Origin: Cordia subcordata
Taxonomy: Eukaryota; Streptophyta; Magnoliopsida; Boraginales; Cordiaceae
Reading direction: 5' to 3'
Assembly: GCA_028554755.1 (NCBI GenBank)
Contig: JAPTOF010000001.1
Location: 30,782,501-30,846,500 of the forward strand
DNA: 64,000 bases
In this document: piece by piece, positions 32,189-45,050 of the stretch
Layout: every line of letters begins with the position of its first letter
Numbering within the stretch: position 1 is the stretch's first letter
Notes under the pieces: generated by a model
What the model was told of the DNA's origin: nothing
The model's database searches: none
What the model saw: the letters and a program-made list of their open reading frames with translations, nothing else
Made by a program: the position numbers and the translations under genes

Positions 32189-34454
32189 TGCCGTCGTGCC
32201 CGGTGTATCATATTTCATATAATTTTACAGTATTTATAAGGATTTGCAAGTTACATTTATCCATAAGTTTCTTTATGTGCAATAAAAAATAATTATAAAA
32301 ATATATGATAATTAATATTGTGCGAGTATGCTCATGCATAAATTTTTATATAACTTAAAAAGTAATTAACAAAGATACATAATAATTAATATAAAATAGA
32401 AATGCATTTTATATGAATTAGTCTTTTGATATTAAAAGCCACAACATTAGTCTTTTCTTCCCAAAGAATGAGGAGGTGCCTGTATACCTTGTTATTCTTT
32501 CTTATCTTCGCCAATAAGTAGGACCTTTGATAATTTATATTATTTGTGTTTCAATGGATAACCAATTAATGAATACATCCGTGTAACTCATATGCAAATT
32601 GTAGTGCGTATCTATTATATTACAAAGAAAATTCAAGAGCTTGAAACATCAAAAAGTTAAATTTGCTTTAAGAATAAAACTACAATGTATTGGTTTTAGA
32701 TCCACTTGTGAATCAAGTTTGTTGTATTCACTTTGAGATTTCTTGGTGCCTTTTTTGTTTTGATAAAGTAAGACGGTAGACAAAGTTTTCGGGTAAGTCC
32801 AAAATATCATCCGTTGCACATATATTCGGACAACTATCATAAGTCATGTTCAAAAGGACCTTATATACAATGCTAATCAGAGTGAGAGAGAGAAAGAGAG
32901 AGAAAGCATAGACAAATATCTGTATAGGCAGACATTTAAATTTGTGCATCTGCACAAGGACTGGAATTTAAGTACAAATAAATATGCATATGCAAAAAGG
33001 TTTACACTTCTATAAGTCATATTTTTCCATAACAATATAGCACTTCTAGATGTTGAAACATGGCATAGTAGGTCTAGTATAAATAAATGGCAAAAGAGTG
33101 AACCAGAATCATGCCTTTATGATTCAATTCCAACAGTACAAAAATATGCAGACATCATTTGCTCATGGTAGGTTTTGTAATGAATGAATTATAGTTCATC
33201 ATCTAATTACATGAGATGTCTTTTCCAGAGATCGTTACTAAATGACTTTTATACACATAACAAATGTACAACAGGTGGTGGCACACCGACATTCACCAGT
33301 TCTCTACATCTTGCAAATATATCATAAAACATAGCTTCAAAAAGAAAATTATGAATATTTATTTAAGTACATATACATTTGATCCATACCCATGACTCAA
33401 ACCAAAGGAACCACACATAGATACTTCAGAGGCAGAGATGAACATACTCAAGAATCATGCAGCTATCAATGAAGAAGTAAAGTAGAGCATTAGATGTGAA
33501 TATCAGTCGCTTCAAAGCTAGCACGCATCCTGTAATGATGGGTAGGATCTATATATAAATAATTCATAGACTATGAACTCAAATTTCATCAATAAGCAAA
33601 TGTAATAGATTAAGAAAAACTTGCCAAAAAAATTTAGAAGGCAGCCTTTTCTTGACCAAGAAGTAGTTCATGTAAAAGATAAAAGCCATCTTACTGAGAC
33701 CATATTATATAACTATATCCATGGTTGGTCTTAAGAGTCAGTTCACCTAGACTTACTTTTCACCATCACAGCTTGATCATAGACATTCTTGCCACTACAA
33801 AAACACCATATATTGTTTGAATAACAAAAACAAAAACAAAAATTCAAGAATAGCTCAGATATACAATTTAATCATGGTATGCTTACTCAGGCTGAAATAA
33901 TTGAGTAGCTGATTTAGTCAGAAGTTTTCATAAAATAAAGATGTTAAAACCTAGGACTATCAGGCATTTGTTGCCATATATATCACCCATGCTTCTGAAA
34001 GCATCCCTTTCAATGAAACCTAAATGTTTTCAAGCATGGACATCTTTTAAAACAACTAAGTTAAGTTTGAAAATTTAGTAGAGCTATGACACCAAATTGC
34101 TGCCAGAGTGTGGCAAACATTCATACGCAATATTATACTTCTTAAAAACTCACTCCAAATTTTGGAATGCTCTCTCCTTTTTCAAGTTGTCAAACAAATT
34201 CAAGTCCCACTTAAAAACCCAAAGCACATTTTTCCCCATCCATGCAATATACCTTAATGATATTTTTGACTAACGTGAGAAAGTTGGTTGTTAAAGGTAA
34301 GAATGGAGGACCTATAAGTCATAACATCATGGTTGTAAGTTCAAACAACTCAAAAAGCAATTCTCTAAATAAAAGGGCCATAACACTAAAAGCTCCAACA
34401 AATTTTCTCTGACCATCATAGTACCAAAGGTAGCAAAACTGTATGGGAAATTTG

Positions 34455-34692
34455 CACTAACTAGTGGAAGCCATGATCATGTCCTTAATAACTAATCAAC
34501 TGCTATATAACATGGAACTATATGCACATGTGAATGTTTGGTTTCACCAAACCTGAAGAAATAACATGATCATGGCTTCCATTACACTAACCAATGGAAG
34601 CCATGATCATGTCCATAATAACAAATCAACTGGTATATATAACTATATGCTCATGTGAATGTCAGGTTTCACCAAACCTGAAGAAATAACAA
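34455..34692. repeat. 130-bp tandem duplication with a long hairpin
   Basis: Two copies 130 bp apart share GGAAGCCATGATCATGTCC and GGTTTCACCAAACCTGAAGA. At their join, CATGATCATGGCTTCCATT (34565-34583) and its exact inverse (34593-34611) form a 19-bp stem with a 9-base loop. Confidence 0.85.
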
Positions 34693-36323
34693 TGAGCCTA
34701 ATACTTTTCAGGCTTAAAACTTTTGCAAAATGAGCTCACATCTAAGTACTTTGGCTGTACACACGTGAGAGACCATTGCTACTTAAACAGAGACATAACA
34801 ACAAAATATCCATAACATTAACCTCACCCCCTCCTAGCTCCATGAAAAGTCACCTATATCCACACGAGCAAGAAGCGGAATATCAAATGACATCAATAAG
34901 AGAAGAATTAGACCTCACCTCTAACTTCCTAGGAGGATCTGGGACGAGTGAACTACTTTGCAAATGCTTTTTCATGAGACCTTTTAAATATAGCTTGGTG
35001 GCAACCCTGGTGCTATTGCTCTCACTGAATCATGGTAGCGTGGTGGCAAGCCTGAAAAGTTAAGCAAAAGGGCACTCGTCAAGACACAAACAAGAAAGTA
35101 AGATGGAAAAACAAAAAGAGTGTAAATTAAGCATATTACAAGTAATAAGCCATATTACAACAAACTATAATAGAAATGAAAAGAGAGAAACATATATCTC
35201 TGCTTGTGTCTTTCATTCAAAGAGAAGAGAAAGAAAAAAGGGTCTAAATTTCAAAGATCACAGCTACAATCACAACTATTCCAATGATTATTCGGTGCTC
35301 TAGTTTTGGGGCACGAATAGAATAAGATCATATCTTATAATTCCATAGCCACAATTATAGCCGATTTGGATTGGATTGTGAAGATTATTAGCAACTACTT
35401 CATTGACATACTACTGGGATCATGATTTGTGCTCATCAAGTATGGATAATATATTAGGTTATATTTGATGGAGAGAACCAAAACTATTGAATCAATAGTC
35501 AACCAATTAATCTAGAATCAATTGAATCAACAATAACTTAATACCCAAAATTCTATCGTCCACCACTCTAATAACATAATAACTACAAAAAAACTTTTAA
35601 ATATTTTAAGCCCTAATCTATTGAACAACTAAAGCCTTAATCCATTCATCAATCAATCAAAACAAATCTTTTTAGGCTGAAAATAAGAAAAAACACATAG
35701 AACATTTGTTATGCCCAACTTTAATATGTAGCAATTCAATAAAGTCTTAAGCTTTACACGCTAGAAGATTGATACAACAACATTAATTCTCAGAGGAAAT
35801 ATGCATGTGGACATGCATTACTAGCAATATCAAAGATTCAATCTTTTCTAAAATCCAAAAATTAGGGAAAAATATATAATTAGGAAAAAAATTGGGTCGC
35901 TTTGTTTTCTATTACATGCGACTCTGCGCATATTGAAGGAAAAAGAAAGAATCAGATCAAAGCGAGGAGAAGGAACTGCACCCTCACAGGAAGCAACTCT
36001 TGTTTCCGATGAGGAACAAGTCCATAGTCAAAGAGAACATGAGGAATCGGACAAATTTTAGCACCACCTTTATTTTTGCCATCTTGACTTCCTCTTCTTT
36101 GCATTCTTTCCTTAGTAGAAGATGACCAATAAGATTTATACAAAGTGCTGAGTCACATACCTAAAGCAGGAGGTGGCGGTGGGTGTGAGCTTATGTGAAG
36201 CAGGAGGTGTGAGCTTATAGGAAGCAGGAGATGTTCATCTAACATAAGCAAAGGCGTAGAAAGACGTCGTCGTTTTGGGCAAAAGCAAGCAGGACGACGA
36301 AGAGGTGCCTGCTGTGACAATTA

Positions 36324-36324
<1 letters not shown>

Positions 36325-36390
<66 letters not shown>
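36325..36390. repeat. (AT)n(TAA)n microsatellite
   Basis: A compound repeat of TA units changing into TAA/AAT units. Confidence 0.95.
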
Positions 36391-36659
36391 GTATGAATTA
36401 TATTTGTTATTATTAAGTGTACTACTTAATACTTTATTATAAAGAGTTCATTTATTATTTAATAATTTGTGTAATTATTTTTTTTATCATAAATGAATTT
36501 TAGCAATGATGAGTCAACAGATGATGATAATGAAAAAATCATTGAAAAGACAAATGATGATTATTTTAATTTTTTTTTTACCAGCAGTGCAGGGGAAAAT
36601 TAATGTAGGATAACATTATGTCAAATATTATCTAAATGAACCATCTAGGACTTCAATAT

Positions 36660-37740
36660 TGTTAGGACACCAATAGATGAATGAAATTTTAAAAGAACAT
36701 GAGAAAAGATGCTATAAGAATTTGAAAATGCCTTTATGTATTTATCAAATTATGTAGTAACTTGTCTACTAAATACCTGTTGAAACCAACTAAAGGGTTT
36801 AGTATTTAAGAGATGGTTGGGATACTTTATATTCTTTAGGACATGGATTAGGCAATTGCCAACTTCAAGAGCGATTCTAACATTCAGGAGAAACCATTAG
36901 TGGACTTTTTTATTTATTCATTAATGCTTGTATTACTCTATCTGTTGATAAAATCAAGTCGAAGGATCTCATTTTCAAGAATACACCCCAAGTTGAAGGG
37001 AGATAGTAGATACTATCCCTATTTTAAAAATGCCATTGGTGCTCTTGATGGTACACATGTTCCTGCTATTGTTGGTTATATAACTTAGCTTGATACATAG
37101 GAAGAAAATGAACTCCTACTCAAAATATCATGGTTGTATGTGATTAGGATATGTGTTCCATATTTGCATGGGCTGAATAGGAAGGAATTGTACATGATAG
37201 TGGATTGCTTGAGCAATCTCCTAGACAAGATGATTTTGGATTTCCTATGCCACTTATTGGTAATACTTTAATGATTTTTCATTTCTTTACGTAGTTTTTT
37301 CTCCTTTTTTCCCTAATACTAATAGAAACCGTACTTTTTCATTGTAGGAAAGTGGGATTCTTAGGGCCTCATAGAAAACAAGACATACCACATTCCTTAT
37401 TTTCAATGGTCAACAACATTTAGAATTTATAATGAGATTTTCAATTACTATCATCTATTTTGCGAACTATAATTGAGAGAACATTTGGCATTTGGAGAAA
37501 GATATTCAAAATTTTACATACTATGCCACATTATTCTTGTAACACGTAAGTGCAACTTGTCATCTGTAGTAAGGCTATTCATAATTACATTAAAAGACAT
37601 GCGCTAGATGTAGAAGTAAAGATGCAAATTACAAAGTAAGAGGAAGATGACGAACAAGATGAAGAAATTGAATTAGATGATGTTGTTGTAGAAGAAGATC
37701 CGAGAAGTACACAAACTCAAAGGCTATAGAAGTCTTATCT
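36660..37740 (+). pseudogene. PIF/Harbinger transposase (DDE_Tnp_4) pseudogene
   Basis: Motifs in order: QERF*HSGETIS (36,868-36,900), PKLKGDSRYYPYFKNAIGAL then DGTHVPA (36,985-37,065) with the first catalytic Asp, WEGIVHDSGLLEQ-like (37,170-37,220) with the second, and LRTIIERTFGIWRKIFKILH (37,452-37,520) with the Glu of ER(T/A)FG. Stops and frameshifts interrupt every part. Gene order with the Myb/SANT-like ORF upstream on the same strand is as in complete Harbinger elements, but about 4.6 kb separates them, with a Helitron-like end between. Confidence 0.82.
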
Positions 37741-38782
37741 GATCGTATTCGGAATAAGTTGGTACATGATAGGAAAAATTGACATTGAACTTCATGTTTT
37801 CAATTCTTAAAGTTTTCTTACACATTTTCATAATCTTTTAGTTATGAATTTATTACAAACATGTTAGATATTTTAATAGTTTTACAATTCTATTACAACT
37901 TTTATGATTTTGTTATTTTTTTTGTAAATTATTATATTTTTAGTTAATTTATTAAAATTATTTTATTTTTATCATATTAATTTATTTATTACTTAATTTT
38001 GTTGTTAAAAAGTTCCTGCCAACTATTATATAAATTCTTTATTAGCCAAACAATTGCAACTTTAGATTTGTCCTTTTTAGTCATTTTAGTAGTCAACTAG
38101 TATATGACTTGTGCAATGCACTGATTTTGATATAAATTTAATATTATTAATTTATATAAGTTATTACTGTATAAATTAGTTATGAAATAGCTTAATTTGA
38201 TTAACAATTTGATTATAATTAAGTAGAAGAAAAAGTGTGTTGGAGAAGGAAGTGGCATGAAAAGTTTCTGATTTTTTAATAAAGATACTTTTTTCAAATG
38301 TAGGAAAAAAGCTGTTAATTTAAAAAAGTTGTCAACTAAAATAAATTTTCTCAAAAGAAAAAAAATTGTTGATTAAAAGCTTGTAACGGAAGCTTGTGTG
38401 TTATTTTTTGTTATATTACTTTATTGTGTATGTCATATGACAGAATGTGGTACTTCAAAAATTTGGAGAAAAACAAATCTCTCCAAAAATTTGGAGAAAA
38501 ACAAATCTCAGGCCTAGAGCTATTGTTTCAATGTGTAATATAGATATAAAAAGCATTTTTCTAACAATAGACCAACCAAGTTTAGCAATAATAGATCGAA
38601 CTTTTAACATGACAAGGCCAAATAATAAACAACAACACCATGTCTAACCGAAAAACTCTAGAGCTAAAAATTGTACATCTCAACCATTGAAATTTCATGA
38701 CAAACCAAACAAATCCTAAAAGTTTGAGGGTTCAAACCTTATTATCATTAATAGAGTAACAATCTTTTTTTCTTCTTTTAGT
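37741..38782. other. Spacer with second Helitron-like end and a tandem repeat
   Basis: AT-rich DNA between the Harbinger gene and the large Mutator-like element. It holds the Helitron-like end at 38097 and, at about 38455-38509, a tandem pair of AAAAATTTGGAGAAAAACAA. No gene seen. Confidence 0.5.
38097..38121 (-). mobile_element. Second Helitron-like 3' terminus
   Basis: On the minus strand GTGC-ATT-GCAC (38121-38111) is followed 10 bases later by CTAG and T: CAAGTCATATACTAGT. ATATACTAGT is a usual plant Helitron 3' end. The stem is short (4-5 bp), so support is weaker than for 32158. Confidence 0.45.
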
Positions 38783-38792
38783 GTTTATGTAC
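38783..38792. repeat. Target site duplication, left
   Basis: GTTTATGTAC directly before the left inverted repeat is repeated directly after the right one (50816-50825). Mutator-like elements usually make 9-bp (8-11) duplications. Confidence 0.95.
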
Positions 38793-38922
38793 GGAATTTT
38801 TTTACAAATAACACAAATTAAATAATAAATTTAAAAAATAGCCTTGTTTTTTGTCGGATTTCAAAAATAGCACTTTCGGTTTTTCAATAAACGAAATCGG
38901 GTATTCAAAAAACGAAAACGTG
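38793..38922 (+). repeat. Left terminal inverted repeat
   Basis: 130 bp starting GGAATTTTTTTACAAATAAC and ending AAAAAACGAAAACGTG. Matches the inverse of 50686-50815. Confidence 0.96.
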
Positions 38923-38934
38923 GGAAATTGGCCC

Positions 38935-39185
38935 CACCCATTTTTCGGCTATTCAACAGCTGAAATCGGGTATTGAAAAATCGAAAAATTATTCGGCTAT
39001 TGAATAGCCAAAAAATTGTGTGGAATATATTCCCCCTGGCAACCTGGCAGATTCCTGGTTTTTGAACAGCAAATTTCGGCTATTAAATAGCCGAAAGTTT
39101 GTGTCGTCATCCTTACTTCCCATCAATCAATACGTGACTGACAAAGTGGCAGCCATATTCGTTTATTGAATAGCCGAAATCTATA
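38935..39185. repeat. Subterminal palindrome cluster, left
   Basis: The motif TTCGGCTATT(N)AATAGCCGAA or its halves recurs at about 38,945, 38,970, 38,990, 39,075 and 39,160. Several are near-perfect palindromes. The same motif clusters at the other end (50,519-50,660), so these may be transposase-binding sites or the element's regulatory region. Confidence 0.8.
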
Positions 39186-39359
39186 TTTCAAATATTCAAA
39201 TAATGAACTCAGCATCACGAATGGCTATATAAACCCCCTCCTCCTTCCCGTTGCTTGCACACATCGCTTCGTTTTTTTTTCCTTAGCATATCATTAGCAA
39301 AAAAACACTTGGTTATTTGTAAACCACCCAATTTTTGGTAGCAAATCCTGAAAATAATA

Positions 39360-41957
39360 TGAATCCAAATGCAGTAACCGTTATTTTACATTATTGAGGC
39401 AAAAAAATCAACGGCTCTTTCGGCGTAAAGTACGAGACTGCAAAGCCAAGGCGCAAAGTCAAAATAACAGAAGAAACGTCGTACGATGAGTTCGTTTACA
39501 GTATTTATGAGAAGCTCAATTGCATTACTGCGTGGACAGAGTTGTGTTGCATCATCGTTTTCAATTAGCACTCATTAACTCCCAATATCCGTATTCAGCA
39601 TTAGTGCAGTCAGTTTCGATGAAGAGCCGCAGTACATGTACGAGATTGCTTGTCATCCCAATTACATATGCACGACAGATGTTTATGTGGACGTAGACAC
39701 GGATGACGTGTACATTCCCCAGACAGTCAGTGGTACTCCTTATGACTAGGATGTCCCCGATCTGAATGGAAATTTTACATGTTACCAAGATGAAGGCGAC
39801 GACATGGCGACGACCATGCCGGAGTCTTTCAACTTAAACGTGACCTCTCGGGAAATAAATAATGTGGTTGGGACATCACATGCTGGAGGCTCACATGCGA
39901 TATTCGACTTGAATATGGACACATTTCAATCCGAGCCCGAAGAAGATGACGAGGATGTGGAGTTGAACCAACAAAATGCATGGTACGATGATGATGAATA
40001 CGATGAATATACAAACTCTAACATAAAAGGTGGTCCGAGCAGCGGTGGAGTACCTACGGTGGAGGAGTTGGATAATGTTAAGTTACAAACTGCTACGTAC
40101 GAGTACTACATGGATAGCATGGATATACCAGCAAGCAAGCCCGTTTGGAACCCAGATAATAAGGAGCTTGCATTGGGCATGGTTTTTCCTACCAAAAAAG
40201 ATGTGCAGCAGGCCGTACAGATGTACGCAGTCAGCATACAAAGAGAGTACTCAGTCGACCGGTCCACACCGAGCTTGTATGTCGCTTCTTGCAAGAGTAA
40301 CAGGCGCGATAATCCATGTAGATGGTAGTTGCGTGCCACTAAAAAATCCACACACCGACAATTCGAGATTACAAAGTACTGCGGGGTACACAACTACCAA
40401 GCTCATAACAGACTGTGTGGGCACAGAAATCTTACCGCTGATTTGGTCGGATTTATAGTAAGACATTTTGTAAAACATAAACCTGATTTCGAGGTCGGTT
40501 TTGTTCGAGCTCACGTTAAGGAAGCACTCCAGGCTAATATATCTTACGGGAAGGCATGGCATGGGCGAAATAAGGCGATTGAACTTGTATACGGCGATTG
40601 GCACACCTCATATCAGTCCCTTCCACGGTTCTTTAGAGCTTTGAAGAGAAAGAATCTGGGGACGATCGTAACTTACAAGTTCTTTCCGGGTTCGACAGCA
40701 GAGTACAAACTTTTCGACTATGTTTTATGGGCTTTTGCACCGTGCATCGCAGCATGGAAGCATTGTCGACCTGTGATGATGCTCGACGGTACCCACTTAC
40801 GAGACCCATACAAGGGTCATCTTCTTATGCCACTAACGACAGATGCAACAAGATAAGTTTTACCGTTGGCATTTGCCATAGTTGATGCTGAGACAACAGA
40901 TAGTTGGGCATGGTTCCTAGGGCTCGTGCGGCAGCATTTTCTCCATGATATGGAAGAGGTTTGTTTAATATCTGATCGTCACCCAGGGATACTTGCTGCT
41001 GTGGAAAATATCTCGTCAGTCGGGCATTTACGTGTAAAACATCGTATTTGCCTTCGCCATTTGAAAAGCAACGTGATGAAGCATTGTCGAAACCAGTACG
41101 TCAAAGACTTATGTTGGGTAGCTGGAAAAGAACATCAAGTTCGCAAGCATAATGCAATCATGCAAAAAATTCTTGAAGTTGACCCCACACCTGGCGGTGT
41201 TGGGAGGAAGGCGTACGACTATTTATCTGAAATCGACAAGGAACTTCGGACCCTTTCTTCAAATGGAGGGGCCCGTTGGGGTATGCTGACGACGAACAGT
41301 GTCGAATGTTTTAATGGCGTTCTTGTTGGTGCAAGATGCTTACCGATAACTGCGTTAGTCAGTCACACTTTCATAAAATTGATGGAATACTTCTACAATC
41401 GATCCATAAATGCTAGCTATTTGGTTGGACAACAAACGCTGCTCCCAAGTAAAACAAGGAAACTTTTTGAGAAGTGGGAGTCTCATTCACACCGTCACTG
41501 TATTTTAAATTTTCACTTCCCAACTTGTACAGCACAGGTCGGGCGTTTACCGGCGTCATTCACTGAAAGACCTCCAACACAAGTTGTGAAATTCAACGAG
41601 AAGACATGTACTTGTGGTAAATGGACAGCGTATCATGTGCCGTGTTCGCATGCACAGGCATTAGCACGTTATCTAAACAAACCAATCGATGGGTTAATAC
41701 CAGAGGAATATACGGTGGCAGCGTACACTGCAACATACTCAATGCTGTTCGAGCCTTTGAGACATGAGGATTACTGGCCATCAGCACCCACATGGCAACT
41801 AGTGCCCAATCCAGCACGATTGCGCCAAAGAATGAGAGGTAGACTAGGTGGTAGACATATTCCCAACGAAATGGACCAGTCGGATCAAGTTGGTCGGAGA
41901 AGGTGTTCGAATTGTCATCAGGCAGGGCACAACCATTTAACTATACAAGGTGATTGA
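39360..41957 (+). pseudogene. MURA-type transposase gene, nearly intact but with stops
   Basis: DDE transposase that would cut and join the element's ends. Exon 1 starts at ATG 39360 (MNPNAVTVILHY, then GVKYETAKPRRKVKI after a frame break). After an intron, one frame runs from about 39,600 to 41,957, broken by TAG near 39,748, TAG at 40326-40328 and TAA at 40854-40856. The last two stand where the family has Gln or similar, fitting C-to-T. Domains: the MuDR zinc region ending DNPCRW; DDE core with LDGTHL (first Asp), SDRHPGI (second Asp), HRICLRHLK and VECFNG (Glu); SWIM finger CTCGKWTAYHVPCSHA (41,608-41,655); a partial CCHC, CSNCHQAGHN. All catalytic residues are kept, so only a few changes silenced it. 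Confidence 0.9.
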
Positions 41958-42115
41958 ACCTGTGTTATTATGTCATATTTTTTAACCTGTGTTATTCATC
42001 GGTGATTAAACCTTTGCTATTTTGTAATGTTCGTTGGTGATTGAACCTTTGTTGTTATGTCATTTTCATCGATGATTGAACCTCTGTTATGATGGCATAT
42101 TAACCAGCTTTTGAA
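41948..42115. repeat. Degenerate tandem repeat after the transposase gene
   Basis: About four imperfect units of 50-60 bp share GGTGATTGAACCT(T/G)TGTTATTATG and TCAT. They lie in the 3' flank of the transposase gene. Confidence 0.8.
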
Positions 42116-42229
42116 CATTTGATATTATGTAAAATGATAAGACATGATAATAAGAAAAAAAGAAATAAATAATAACAAAAGTGCATCTCAATGACATGTA
42201 CATATACACTCAAAACCACCCACCGATAC

Positions 42230-44680
42230 CTAAGCCCTACGATGTCCGGTGCCACAATCTGGAGGGTGTCCCTTCTTCTCTCGTGGGGGCTGTCGCCTGC
42301 TCGGACCCTGATCGCGCAAGGGTTGCCTCTTCCGCGGTCCCTGCCCAGCCTGGAATGGTCCATGATGCTCGACCTGCGGAGGGTCTAGCTGGACTTGCGG
42401 AGGGTCCGGCCGACTCGCCTACCGTCCCCATCGCCATATGGTCGGGCTCGCTGCGTGTCGCCGCACCTCCGATGGGTGACGGTTGAGTCTCAACCTGTGG
42501 GTCGTCATGAAGATAATCCTCAACTCGCAGCGTATCATCAGGGGGTTGCCCAATCCCCTGTAGACCAGATCCACTACCAGGCTGCGCAGGTCAAATAGGC
42601 ACGAATGGGGTTGTCATGAACGAGAAGAAGGGCTGGCTGCCTGAACCGTACTGGAAGGACCCAGACGACCCTCCAACGCCCTGGCTAGACGAAGATGGCT
42701 GCGCTGAATGAGCGGAGGGGCTTGGGGTGGCCTGAATGGGCAGTGTGAAAAACGGGGACAGCTGCATGGGCTAACCCGTCCAATATGCTAGGATATTCCA
42801 CTGCGTCGGTGGGTAAGGCCCTGTGGGCGTGGGCTATGGCGGTGTCGGCTGTGATGAAGTCGGGATATGCGGCTGCGCTGACGGTGGGGCATTGAAGTAT
42901 GTGGGGGTATCGAGCACATGCTGGTACTGTGCCTGTGTCAATGTCTGCTGCATCTGGCCGAGTACATAGTGCATCTCTGGCCAGAAGCTCGCAGAAGAAA
43001 ATGTACCTTGTGCATGCTGCTGTTACCAGCGATGTAAGTGGTAATACACGGTACCCATGGTACTAGCTTGCACACAGAGCACATCATTATTACACTACAT
43101 AATATTTACATCCTCGTTATTACAAAAATCATGATAACGTTGTTATACTCTACTTACCAAGCAATCCATGTCCCGGGACTGTGTTTGGTAGTCGGTATGC
43201 GTCTGCTCCGACAATGACTGACCGATTACGGTGATTGAGTGACGCCGGTACCACTGGATATACTGAGACAGTGGGACTACATTTGCGCTTTCCTCGGCGA
43301 TCACCCTCCGCTGCTGATCTCAGAGACCACGCAACCGACCTAACTCAATAGGATCCTTTATTTTCTCTTTTCCTCGTATGTGGTCCACTGTCGTCAACGG
43401 CAGCGGTGCGTCTAGGATCGACTGGCGTAAACCAAACTGCCTCAAAACCCTGTCGGGTCTGTGATACTCAACCATTCGTCCCAAGAGCAGTAGGACACAT
43501 GCTCTCCACCATTCAGACCCCTCCGTGCTATACAGTGGCAGCTGGTCCATGGTGCTCATGTACGGCTCCCAATCAAACTGTGATGCCAATATTGTTGCCC
43601 AAATAAGTTAAATAGTTATTAAGTTAAAGAATATGTGTAATATGCAATTATACGTCTTAATATGCTTATCACACCTGATCCGGCTACATCTTGTCCAATG
43701 CATCCCGAATCACCAATAAATCGCTGTTAGCACCACAAGGCTTCCCCGGAAACCCAACCCAATTACCCTCAGCCAGGTGTGATCATCGCGCTTGCCATGC
43801 TGGTGACAGATAGAGTCTGGGCTTAAAAATGTCGAACCTATCGAACAGCCACCACTGCACGTAAACCAATACGTTAGTAACATTGCTATTCATAGAAATT
43901 TTATAGATACAGTATGGAATATATATGATACCTGCATTAGACTAAAGCCGCCACATAAATTCACTCTATCACTGTATGCACATAGATCCAACTGATGGTA
44001 GATATGGATGCAAGTGCAGTAGCGCCCCAATTCAACTGTCTAATATTCCCAAAGGAGTGCAGCTCAGACAACCAGTTCATGTCTCCCAGGTTGCCACTGG
44101 CATCAGCGAGCAGATGGTAGTTCAAGAAGGAGAATATCCACAAACGGGCACGATGCTGAGCCCGCTCCTGGGTGTACTCCTTTAGACGCGTCGACGTGTA
44201 TACATGTCTCAACTCATGCAAGTTCCCCTTGCCGGTTCTCGCATTAATGGCGTCCGGAGGAAGTGCTGCCCCACATACATCATGGGATAGCTGCTGCCAC
44301 TCGACAACTGTGCGTCGCACCTTACCGATCTCCGGCATAGGCGCACCCTGTACGGGTAAACCCTATAAAACAGCTACGTCCTGTAGTGTGATGGTGGCCT
44401 CTCCACAAGTGAGGTGGAATGTGTGCGTCTCTGCTCTCCACCGCTCAACTAGGGCAGTAAGCATAGGATAATAAAACTCCTGCCCACCGCATAGCACCCA
44501 TAAAATCCTCGCACGCGATGCTTCCTGAACACGAGGATGCTCAAGCTCGTCATATAGATGCTTATCGCATCTGGGTACTCGGACCTCCCTCATATATTTA
44601 CTGCTCGTCATCAGATGAGTCCTGTGCTGAGCATTGTGAACGAGAAGGGATGTATCCTCCGGTACTGGTCTTTGGGCCAC
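42230..44680 (-). pseudogene. Plant mobile domain (MAIN-like) gene of the MULE
   Basis: Blocks in coding order: 44680-43945 ([64 protein letters not shown], then DRVNLCGGFSLMQ in a shifted frame); 43855-43678 (WWLFDRFDIFKPRLYLSPAW); 43584-43150 (FDWEPYMSTMDQLP, VEYHRPDRVLRQFGLRQSIL); and a Pro/Gly/Ser-rich tail to about 42,230. [17 protein letters not shown] and DRV(L/M)RQFG are hallmarks of the plant mobile domain (PF10536), shared with host MAIN/MAIL1 and found in MULEs and Ty3 elements. Stops at the LLGL motif (TAG) and in block 2 and a frameshift show decay. The molecular role is unknown; host relatives act in transcriptional silencing. Confidence 0.82.
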
Positions 44681-44754
44681 AGCGCCACCTACGAATAATA
44701 AATGAATTGATTAGTAAATATGTTAATAAAAGTTATTATGATAATAATCATAAT

Positions 44755-44782
44755 AATACTCAAAATAATAATAACAATAATA

Positions 44783-44845
<63 letters not shown>

Positions 44846-44908
44846 GTACCAACAATGATGATAAAACTAATAATAATAACAATCAGAATAGTAATAAGAT
44901 TAAAAAAC

Positions 44909-44972
<64 letters not shown>

Positions 44973-44975
44973 GTT
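44755..44975. repeat. (AAT)n-rich repeat, left flank of the viral block
   Basis: Long runs of AAT/TAA with interruptions. Translation gives poly-Asn and poly-Ile ORFs that are not genes. The piece 44841-44912 (ACCAACAATGATGATAAAAC) recurs at 49931-50010. Confidence 0.95.
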
Positions 44976-45007
44976 CAACACTGTTCAACATTGTTCGGCA
45001 AAAGAAG

Positions 45008-45049
45008 TTTCGGCAAAAGAAGTTCACGCGTCAACACTGTTCAACACTT
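45008..45049. repeat. Inverted repeat, left copy, of the viral block
   Basis: These 42 bases match the inverse of 49101-49142 at 40 positions, with GTTCACGCGTCAACACTGTT in common. The right copy belongs to the viral promoter region, so the left one is an inverted stray piece of it. Confidence 0.9.
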
Positions 45050-45050
45050 G

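Larger units (their letters stand above)
32189..36659. other. Probable Helitron body and spacer, no recognised gene
   Basis: This may be the body of the Helitron ending at 32158. It holds a GA-rich run at 32,881-32,906, a 130-bp tandem duplication at 34455-34692, a 19-bp hairpin and, at 36,325-36,390, an (AT)n(TAA)n microsatellite. A minus-strand ORF at 35952-36143 (RGSQDGKNKGGAKICPIPHV) has an exon-like look and could be a captured gene piece; I do not recognise it. Confidence 0.4.
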
